Origin: CAVWNR01 sp963756525
GTDB lineage: Bacteria > Actinomycetota > Actinomycetes > Mycobacteriales > Jatrophihabitantaceae
Length of the DNA stretch: 64,000 bases
Assembly: GCA_963756525.1 (NCBI GenBank)
Contig: CAVWNR010000001.1
Span: forward strand, 1,240,001-1,304,000
Reading direction: 5' to 3'
Each line of letters begins with the position of its first letter. Positions within the stretch are counted from its first letter, which is position 1. The notes under the pieces were generated by a model. It worked only from the letters and a program-made list of their open reading frames with translations, searched no databases and had not been told where the DNA came from. A program made the position numbers and the translations under genes. Shown here piece after piece: positions 56,338 to 64,000 of this stretch.

Positions 56338-56592
56338 GTGTGCACCTACGCCACCGAGCACGTGACGGTCACCGGCAGCGGAAAGGGCGCGGCCGGCTGG
56401 TTCCGACTGACCGACGCGACGGTCTACTTCGACCATCCGGTGCACGCGCTCGACGACCACACTGTGAACATCGACTTCCTGGCGCCGTCGCAGGGGCCGG
56501 CCGCACGGGTCGCGGTCGAGCTCTCCGCCCAGTCGGCACGGCGGCTCGTCGACGCGATCCAGCTCGCGCTCGCATCCGGGCCGGCGAGCTGA
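56338..56592 (+). CDS. DUF6295-type small protein
   Basis: An 84-residue protein: M-C-T-Y-A-T-E-H, then G-S-G-K-G-A-A-G-W-F-R-L-T, Y-F-D-H-P-V-H-A, I-D-F-L-A-P, R-V-A-V-E-L. The family name is from memory. Starts with GTG 8 nt after the dienelactone hydrolase stop; likely same operon. The partner genes are oxidative or hydrolytic enzymes, but its role is unknown. Confidence 0.75.
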   Translation: MCTYATEHVTVTGSGKGAAGWFRLTDATVYFDHPVHALDDHTVNIDFLAPSQGPAARVAVELSAQSARRLVDAIQLALASGPAS

Positions 56593-56597
56593 CCACT

Positions 56598-56624
56598 GGG
56601 TCCTACTAGGGTCCTACTAGGGTC
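56598..56624 (+). promoter_or_regulatory. 11-bp tandem repeats forming a possible leaderless promoter
   Basis: GGGTCCTACTA twice, then GGGTC. The second TACTAG is about 10 nt before the ATG of the dehydrogenase, the spacing of a -10 box for a leaderless transcript, and there is no ribosome binding site. The repeat unit could also be an operator. Confidence 0.5.
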
Positions 56625-56630
56625 GCAGCC

Positions 56631-57599
56631 ATGCGTGCCGTGTACGCCTCCGCGCCGAACCCCGACGACCCGCTGGCCGGGCTGGTGATCGGCGAGCGAC
56701 CCGAACCGGTTGCCCCGGACGGGTGGACCACCGTGCAAGTGAAGGCCGCGAGCCTGAATCACCACGATCTGTGGACGCTGCGCGGCGTCGGCATCAGCAG
56801 CGACCGGTTCCCGATGATCCTCGGCTGCGACGCCGCCGGCGTGGACTCCGCCACGGGCGCCGAGGTCGTGCTCCACTCGGTCATCGCGAGCGACGGGTGG
56901 ACCGGCGATGAGACCCTCGACCCGGGACGGTCGCTGCTCTCCGAGAAGCACCAGGGCACGTTCGCCGATCAAGTAATCGTGCCGTCCCGCAACGTGGTGG
57001 CCAAACCGGCGGAGCTCTCTTTCCCCGAGGCGGCCTGCCTGCCGACGGCATGGCTCACGGCGTACCGGATGCTGTTCCTCCGGTCCGGGCTGCATCCCGG
57101 CCAGACGGTCCTCGTGCAGGGCGCCTCGGGCGGCGTGGCGAGCGCGTGCATCGCGATGGGGCGCGCCGCGGGGCTGCGGGTATGGGCCACCGCCCGCACG
57201 GAGGAGAAGCAGCAGGCAGCGCTCGAACTCGGCGCGCACGCCTCGTTCCCGTCCGGGGCGCGGCTGCCCGAACGCGTCGACGCCGTGATGGAGACTGTCG
57301 GGGCGGCCACCTGGTCGCACTCGCTGAAGGCGCTGCGTCCGGGTGGCCGCGTGGTCATTTCCGGGGCGACGTCCGGGGCTACTCCGCCGGCAGAGCTGAA
57401 CCGGATCTTCTTCCTGCAGCTGCAGGTCGTCGGCTCGACGATGGGCACCCAAGCGGAGCTGGGCGACCTGATCGCGTTCCTGTGTGACACCGGCCTTCGG
57501 CCGCGCATCGACCGGGTGGTCCGGCTCGACTCGGCGCGCGAAGCGCTGGCCGCGATGGACGCCGGCGACCTCGTCGGCAAGATCGTTCTCGAGGTGTGA
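56631..57599 (+). CDS. zinc-type (quinone-oxidoreductase-like) dehydrogenase
   Basis: A 322-residue medium-chain dehydrogenase/reductase. GroES-like N-terminal part with N-H-H-D-L-W-T-L-R-G; Rossmann motif V-L-V-Q-G-A-S-G-G-V-A-S-A; tail G-K-I-V-L-E-V. The typical catalytic zinc Cys and the structural four-Cys lobe are not obvious, so it is likely a zinc-independent QOR-like reductase. Start ATG has no ribosome binding site. Confidence 0.88.
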   Translation: MRAVYASAPNPDDPLAGLVIGERPEPVAPDGWTTVQVKAASLNHHDLWTLRGVGISSDRFPMILGCDAAGVDSATGAEVVLHSVIASDGWTGDETLDPGRSLLSEKHQGTFADQVIVPSRNVVAKPAELSFPEAACLPTAWLTAYRMLFLRSGLHPGQTVLVQGASGGVASACIAMGRAAGLRVWATARTEEKQQAALELGAHASFPSGARLPERVDAVMETVGAATWSHSLKALRPGGRVVISGATSGATPPAELNRIFFLQLQVVGSTMGTQAELGDLIAFLCDTGLRPRIDRVVRLDSAREALAAMDAGDLVGKIVLEV

Positions 57600-57627
57600 C
57601 GACACCGCGCAGGCCGGTGCCGCCCCG

Positions 57628-58182
57628 ATGACCGTCACCGCGGTCGTCTGCGCCGCGTTCGACACGGTTACCGACGATGCGATCTTGCGCTACCGCGACA
57701 CGGTGCGGTCGCTGGGAGTCTCGCTGCCGCCGAGCCCGCCGCACCGACCGCACTTCAGCCTCTCGGCAGCCCGGGTCGAGCGCGGCGAGCTCGACCGCGT
57801 GCTCGAGGTCGCCGGCCGGGTCGCCGGCGAGCACGAGCCGATCCCGCTGATCCTCACCGAGGTCGGACGCTTCGGGCGGGCCGGCGTGGTCTGGCTCGGT
57901 CCCGCGCCGACCCGCGAGCTCGCCACGTTGCAACGTGCCGTGTACAAGGCAATGAAGTCGGTCGGCTGGCCCCCCGCGTTCGGCGAGCGCAGCTCACCGC
58001 GGCTGTGGGTGCCGCACTGCACACTGGCGACCCGGGTGCCCAAACCGCAGCTGCGAGACGTGCAGGCCGGCCTGCGCGAGCAGTACCAGCCGATCCGCGG
58101 ACACGTGGCTGGGCTGGCGACCATCCTGGTTGGCGGCCGTGGTGATGTCGGCTACGCGCCGCTGCGCGACGCCGCTGGTTGA
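57628..58182 (+). CDS. 2H phosphoesterase (2'-5' RNA ligase-like)
   Basis: A 184-residue protein with the two H-x-(T/S)-x motifs, H-F-S-L-S and H-C-T-L-A, that define 2H phosphoesterases such as LigT/ThpR. Active-site spacing of about 84 residues is normal. The ATG at 57628 is used because the longer frame overlaps the dehydrogenase in poor sequence. It converges on lepA with 19 bp between stops. Specific substrate unknown. Confidence 0.82.
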   Translation: MTVTAVVCAAFDTVTDDAILRYRDTVRSLGVSLPPSPPHRPHFSLSAARVERGELDRVLEVAGRVAGEHEPIPLILTEVGRFGRAGVVWLGPAPTRELATLQRAVYKAMKSVGWPPAFGERSSPRLWVPHCTLATRVPKPQLRDVQAGLREQYQPIRGHVAGLATILVGGRGDVGYAPLRDAAG

Positions 58183-58201
58183 GCCCACCGCGGCGGCCAG
58201 T

Positions 58202-60052
<1,851 letters not shown>

Positions 60053-60178
60053 CAGCTGCTCTCGTCCGTCGGGCTCTCGTCGATCGAATGGACCGCTCCA
60101 TGCTGCCACGCGTCCGGCTGCCGCCCGAGGTACGCGGGGCCGGCGTTCCGCCGGTGCGGCATCGGCAAGGATGACCGC

Positions 60179-60556
60179 ATGACTGACACACGCGCCGTCG
60201 CCGAGTTCCGCATCCCCGCCGCCGAGCTGAAGCCGGGTGACCTGGTCAACACCTCCCCGGGCGCCGACGATGACTGGCAGCAGGTGCTCGCCGTGTACGC
60301 GTCGACCGGGCAGCTCGCCACGGCGACCGCGGACGTGCGCACGCTCGTGAAGTCCCTCGGCGGCCGCTACGTCGTGGTGGAGCTGACCGATATCGCGCCG
60401 GTCGACGCCGCGGTCTACTTCCAGGACGGCACCGCGATGGCGGTCGCTGCCGACGACGCCGACGACCACCCGGTCAGTGACGTGATCAGCGCCGAGGACG
60501 GCGTCCGAACCTACCTGTACACGAAGTTCGAGCTGGTCACCGTCCGCGGCCGCTGA
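60179..60556 (+). CDS. conserved hypothetical protein upstream of rpsT
   Basis: A 125-residue beta-rich protein: F-R-I-P-A-A-E-L-K-P-G-D-L-V-N-T, W-Q-Q-V-L-A-V-Y, Y-V-V-V-E-L-T-D, A-A-V-Y-F-Q-D-G. AAGGA lies 9 nt before the ATG. Divergent from lepA. The composition is natural; no family is recognised. Confidence 0.65.
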   Translation: MTDTRAVAEFRIPAAELKPGDLVNTSPGADDDWQQVLAVYASTGQLATATADVRTLVKSLGGRYVVVELTDIAPVDAAVYFQDGTAMAVAADDADDHPVSDVISAEDGVRTYLYTKFELVTVRGR

Positions 60557-60595
60557 CCCCGCGGTCGTGGCAGCAGCGAGCGTTGGCCGCGCGAT

Positions 60596-60624
60596 TTGGG
60601 ACGAACCTGGACCGCTGGTAGCCT
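60596..60624 (+). promoter_or_regulatory. sigma-70-like promoter of rpsT
   Basis: TTGGGA (60596-60601) and TAGCCT (60619-60624), 17 bp apart, about 95 bp before the rpsT start. Confidence 0.5.
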
Positions 60625-60719
60625 GGCGGGGTTGTCTACCGGCCGGCGTGCGCGCCGCGCGATGGCCGACAGGCGAGATTGCGACCCACCCCGACTACTG
60701 CGACACCTGAGGCTGCTTC

Positions 60720-60980
60720 GTGGCGAACATCAAGTCCCAGATCAAGCGCATCGGCACCAACGAGCAGGCCCGGCTGCGCAACAAGGCCGTCAAGTCCTCG
60801 CTGAAGACGGCCGTTCGCCGCTTCCGTGAGGCTGCCGATGCCGGGGACCGCGATGCGGCGCTGGTCGCGATGCAGAGCGCCTCGCGGCAGCTCGACAAGG
60901 CCGCGAGCAAGGGCACCATCCACGCCAACCAGGCGGCCAACAAGAAGTCGGCGATGAGCCGGCGGGCCAACGCCCTCTGA
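60720..60980 (+). CDS. rpsT: 30S ribosomal protein S20
   Basis: The 86-residue protein, Lys/Arg/Ala-rich, with the S20 pattern: M-A-N-I-K-S-Q-I-K-R-I, K-A-V-K-S-S-L-K-T-A-V-R-R-F, and I-H-A-N-Q-A-A-N-K-K-S-A-M. GTG start with GAGG upstream. Located between lepA and holA as in other actinobacteria. Confidence 0.97.
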   Translation: MANIKSQIKRIGTNEQARLRNKAVKSSLKTAVRRFREAADAGDRDAALVAMQSASRQLDKAASKGTIHANQAANKKSAMSRRANAL

Positions 60981-60983
60981 GTA

Positions 60984-61002
60984 CGCGGCGTCGTAAGCCG
61001 CG
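60984..61002 (+). terminator. hairpin after rpsT
   Basis: CGCGGC and GCCGCG arms with a 7-nt loop, four bases after the rpsT stop. No U-tract. The 60981-61139 gap lies between converging genes, so a terminator here is expected. Confidence 0.55.
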
Positions 61003-61139
61003 CCACGCCGACCGGCCCGTCGAGGTCGTAACCCCAGCACTGCCGGGCCTGCCGTGCCAGGACCTCCGCCCGACCCCCACTTGCGAGACGCTGCCCGACG
61101 CCGGCGCTTTGACCGTGCCGGGCGCGGCCGTCCGATCGC

Positions 61140-62144
61140 TTAGCGACTGCCCCGCGCCGCGGCCAGCCGCGTGATGGCAAGCTCGAGCGCGAAGCCCGGT
61201 TCCGCAGCGGCACCCTTCACGTCGGCGTTGAGTTGCGCGACGACAGTGAGCGCCCCGCGCAGACCGCTCTCCGTCCAGCCCCTTGCTTGGCCCTGCGCTC
61301 GCCTGACCTTCCATGGCGGCATCCCGAGCTGTTGCGCCAGCTGGTACGGATTGCCCCGACCGGCGCCGGCGACTCGGGCGACTGACCGCACGCCGTCGGC
61401 GAGCGCATCGGCGATGACGACGTGCGGCACTCCGATCGACAGCGCCCAGCGCAGGGTCTCCAGCGCCCCCGCCGCATCGCCGGCCACGGCGCGGTCGGAC
61501 ACGGCGAATCCGGTGACCTCCGCCCGGCCGCGGTAGAACGCGCCGACGATCTCCGCTTCCACCCGGCCGCCCGAGTCGCTGACCAGCTGCTCGCAGACCG
61601 TCGCCAGCTCACGCAGATCGCTGCCAACGGAGTCGAGCAGCATCGCCGCGGCGTCGGGTGTGATCGTGCCGCCGGCGCGGCGCACCTCTGCGCGCACGAA
61701 CTCCAGCCGGTCCTCCGCTCGGGTCAGCCGTTCACACGTGATCTCTTGGACGCCTGCCTTACGGGCAACCTCCAGCACCGCCTTCCCTTTGGCACCGCCG
61801 GCATGCTGCAGAACGACCGTCACCTCGCCCGCGGGCGACGCAAGGAACGGCGTCAGCGCCTGCAAGGCCACGCTCTTGATGTCCTCGGCGGCGCGAACGA
61901 CCAGCACCCGGCGCCCGCCGAAGAGGGATGGGCTCAGTAGGTCGTACAGCTCAGCCGGGTCGAGCTCGGCGCCGGCTCGTTGCCGCACGTCGCAGTCCGG
62001 ATCGAGCTGGCGGGCGCGGGCGGCGACCTGCTCGACGGCACGGGCGACGAGCAGCTCCTCATCACCGACGACCGCGACGATGGCAGGGAGATCGCCATCG
62101 CTGAGCCGGGCGGGCGCAGCGCTCGAACGGGAAGAGGCAGGCAC
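61140..62144 (-). CDS. holA: DNA polymerase III subunit delta
   Basis: A 334-residue clamp-loader subunit. N-terminal I-V-A-V-V-G-D-E-E-L-L-V-A-R-A-V, then V-L-V-V-R-A-A-E-D, T-V-V-L-Q-H-A-G-G-A-K-G-K, A-A-M-L-L-D-S-V-G-S-D-L-R-E-L-A, W-A-L-S-I-G-V. GTG 62144 is chosen as the first reasonable start; the frame runs open far upstream antisense-like. The 5' end overlaps the end of comEC by about 211 bp, unusual even for actinobacteria. Confidence 0.93.
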   Translation of the reverse strand: MPASSRSSAAPARLSDGDLPAIVAVVGDEELLVARAVEQVAARARQLDPDCDVRQRAGAELDPAELYDLLSPSLFGGRRVLVVRAAEDIKSVALQALTPFLASPAGEVTVVLQHAGGAKGKAVLEVARKAGVQEITCERLTRAEDRLEFVRAEVRRAGGTITPDAAAMLLDSVGSDLRELATVCEQLVSDSGGRVEAEIVGAFYRGRAEVTGFAVSDRAVAGDAAGALETLRWALSIGVPHVVIADALADGVRSVARVAGAGRGNPYQLAQQLGMPPWKVRRAQGQARGWTESGLRGALTVVAQLNADVKGAAAEPGFALELAITRLAAARGSR

Positions 62145-64000
62145 GGACCCATCGTGGCATGGCAGGCCGTCACCGCCCGGGCGTCTGCGCCCGCGGCCCC
62201 GACCACGCTCGACGTTCGACCGCGCGTGACCGCTGACAACCGGCCGGCCCGCGACACGATCGCCACGTCTCCGTCCCGGTCGGTGCGCCGGACAGGCACG
62301 CCCAGCCGGCCCAGTTCCCCGAGCAGGACGGGCGACGGATGCCCGTAGTCGTTGTGCGCGCCGACCGAGACCACTCCCACTTGAGCGTGCACGGCGGCGA
62401 GGAAGCGCGGATCGGAGTACGCGCTGCCGTGATGCGGAACTTTCAGCACGTCCGCCTGCACGTCTGCGCCCGACGACAGCATGGCCTGCTGCGCCTCGAC
62501 TTCGGCATCGCCGGGGAGCAGGATGCGCACGCCTGCCACCGTCGCGCGCACGACCAGCGAGGAGTTGTTGGGATCCGAGCGGGTGCCGCGGAACGCGGCC
62601 GCCGGCGCCAGCACGTCCAGCCGGGTGCCGCCGACGCTGAAGGTCTGGCCCACCCGCGCCTGGCCGACCGCCATGCCATGCACGGCCAGCACCTGCTGGA
62701 CGATCTCGACGCCCGACTCGGGCTCGGCCAATGGGCCGGTGATCACCGCTGACACGTGCCGGCCGTGGAAGACGCCGCCCAAGCCGCCGACGTGGTCGAG
62801 GTGATAGTGCGACAGGACGAGCAGCGCGACGTCCGTGACACCGAGACCACGCAGGCACCGGTCGACGGCGACCGGATCCGGGCCAGCGTCCACGACGATG
62901 GCGCTGTGCACACCAGCCGGTAACACCAGGGCGTCGCCTTGTCCCACGTCGCATGCGACGAATACCCAGCCGGTTGCCGGCCAGCCGGGCACGACCGACC
63001 GAAGCGGGATCTGCACCAGCACCACCGCCACGGCACCCGCGGCGAGCATCCGCCGCGCGCTGGACCTTCTCGCCAGCCACGCCACCACTGCGGTGGCCGT
63101 GAGCAGCGACAACCCACCAGCCAGCCCGCCCGGCCAGGGCAGCGTCGCGCCGTGCAACCCGCCGAAGAGGTTGGCATCCCAGACCAGCCAGCGGCACGGC
63201 CATCCGGCGAGCTGCGCGATCAGTGCACCGCCACCGAGCCAAAGCGGCGCGAGCAACGCCGCGCAGAAGCCAAGCAGCGTCGTCGCCGCCACTACGGGCT
63301 CGGCGAGCACGTTCGCCGGGACCGCCACGATGCTCACCCGCGCCGAGATCGCCGCAACCACGGGCGCGGTCACCAGATGCGCGGCAGCCGCGACGGCGAG
63401 CGACTCGGCGACCACGGGAGGCACTCGACGCCGGCGCAGCGCCGCAGCCCACCGGGGCGCGAGCAGCAGCAGGGCGCCGGTGGCCAGCACCGACATCGTG
63501 AATCCCGCATCCGTGGCCAGCTCGGGTCGCCAGAGCAGCAACCCGAGGACCGCGGCGGAGAGCATGGGCAGCGCCGCCCGCTGCCGGCCGGCACCGAGAC
63601 AAAGCAGGGCGATTGCCGCCATCAGCGCCGCCCGCAGCACGCTGGGCGAGGGCCGGCCCACGACCACGAAGCCGGCCAGAGTCAGGGCACCGGCGCCCGC
63701 GCAGACCAGCGGACCGGCGCGCGCCCGACGCAACGCGAGAAGCACCGTACCGGTGACGATCGAACAGTTCGTGCCACTGACCGCGACCAGGTGCGTGAGG
63801 CCAGCGATGCGGAACCGCTCGGCGAGCACCGGGTCGAGCTGGGACGTGTCGCCGTCGATCAGCCCCGGCAGTAGCCCACGGGGCTCGCCCGGGAGTCCCG
63901 CCGCCGCGCGCCGCAGCGAATTGCGGATCGAGCCCGCGGCGCGTTGCCACCATGGCGGCTTCCCGATCAGTGCCGGACCGGATTGGGCGGAAAGCGTCGC
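61934..64000 (-). CDS. comEC: ComEC/Rec2 competence-type DNA translocase (5' end outside window)
   Basis: A polytopic membrane protein, open at the right edge. Competence domain: G-L-T-H-L-V-A-V-S-G-T-N-C and R-A-A-L-M-A-A-I-A-L-L, many transmembrane segments; then a metallo-beta-lactamase-like part with L-S-H-Y-H-L-D-H-V-G-G, L-L-P-G-D-A-E, K-V-P-H-H-G-S and G-H-P-S-P. It transports single-stranded DNA across the membrane. The beta-lactamase-like domain ends near 62220, but the frame stays open to TGA at 61934 and overlaps holA, adding about 95 unlikely residues. Confidence 0.93.
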   Translation of the reverse strand, partial: ATLSAQSGPALIGKPPWWQRAAGSIRNSLRRAAAGLPGEPRGLLPGLIDGDTSQLDPVLAERFRIAGLTHLVAVSGTNCSIVTGTVLLALRRARAGPLVCAGAGALTLAGFVVVGRPSPSVLRAALMAAIALLCLGAGRQRAALPMLSAAVLGLLLWRPELATDAGFTMSVLATGALLLLAPRWAAALRRRRVPPVVAESLAVAAAAHLVTAPVVAAISARVSIVAVPANVLAEPVVAATTLLGFCAALLAPLWLGGGALIAQLAGWPCRWLVWDANLFGGLHGATLPWPGGLAGGLSLLTATAVVAWLARRSSARRMLAAGAVAVVLVQIPLRSVVPGWPATGWVFVACDVGQGDALVLPAGVHSAIVVDAGPDPVAVDRCLRGLGVTDVALLVLSHYHLDHVGGLGGVFHGRHVSAVITGPLAEPESGVEIVQQVLAVHGMAVGQARVGQTFSVGGTRLDVLAPAAAFRGTRSDPNNSSLVVRATVAGVRILLPGDAEVEAQQAMLSSGADVQADVLKVPHHGSAYSDPRFLAAVHAQVGVVSVGAHNDYGHPSPVLLGELGRLGVPVRRTDRDGDVAIVSRAGRLSAVTRGRTSSVVGAAGADARAVTACHATMGPCLPLPVRALRPPGSAMAISLPSSRSSVMRSCSSPVPSSRSPPAPASSIRTATCGNEPAPSSTRLSCTTY

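Overview
The window is chromosomal DNA of a high-GC actinomycete. From about 28 kb to the right edge, the order dnaG, dgt, glyS, uppS, recO, era, corC-like, ybeY, phoH, rsmE, dnaJ, hrcA, hemW, lepA, rpsT, holA and comEC is the conserved actinobacterial housekeeping arrangement, close to the Mycobacterium tuberculosis Rv2343c-Rv2413c region. GTG and TTG starts and overlapping stop/start codons are common. I cannot name the genus; a soil actinomycete of the Frankia/Jatrophihabitans kind would fit.

Bases 718-27809 are an integrated element of about 27 kb in the 3' end of a tRNA-Asn(GTT) gene. The intact tRNA (27780-27852) lies at the right end next to a tyrosine integrase. A 27-bp direct copy of the tRNA 3' part remains at the left end (718-744), just after a chromosomal alpha/beta-hydrolase gene. 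The element carries a Fic protein, an excisionase-like HTH protein, a MobF relaxase-helicase with a frameshifted C-terminus, a HerA-type ATPase, two large LuxR-type ATPase regulators with two related small proteins, an arylsulfatase, and small stress or membrane genes (DUF1269, SHOCT, DUF6325, potassium channel, DUF2252, YihY). It also carries debris of an NDH-2 dehydrogenase and a ClC channel. I see no type IV secretion genes, so it looks like a mobilizable or decaying element rather than a self-transmissible one.

Bases 27.9-38.6 kb are backbone: dnaG, dgt, a YbjN-like protein, ppdK, dusB and glyS. Two small scars are embedded in it: an ASCH-type gene that lost its middle (32294-32601), and ridA, vapB and vapC remnants collapsed into 670 bp (36535-37205).

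The most unusual locus is at 38667-43594. A SARP/BTAD regulator and a small ORF read rightwards. On the other strand are two paralogous peptides of 64 and 65 residues with a shared ELLP(A/S)RETL leader-like motif. They are followed by a single ORF fusing a PqqD-like (RRE-like) domain, a membrane M50-type metalloprotease and a MinD/ParA ATPase, with a strong internal ribosome binding site before the ATPase. The stop of that ORF overlaps the start of an exported protein holding three exact 34-residue CxxC repeats. One repeat boundary resembles the core of the peptides, with Cys in place of Ser. I read this as a peptide maturation and export system, possibly RiPP-like, that I cannot match to a described class.

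Bases 43.6-64 kb are compact housekeeping operons for undecaprenyl phosphate synthesis, ribosome maturation (era, ybeY, rsmE, lepA), heat shock (hrcA and dnaJ with a CIRCE-like site) and DNA uptake (comEC), with an unusual repeat cluster at 55443-55536.
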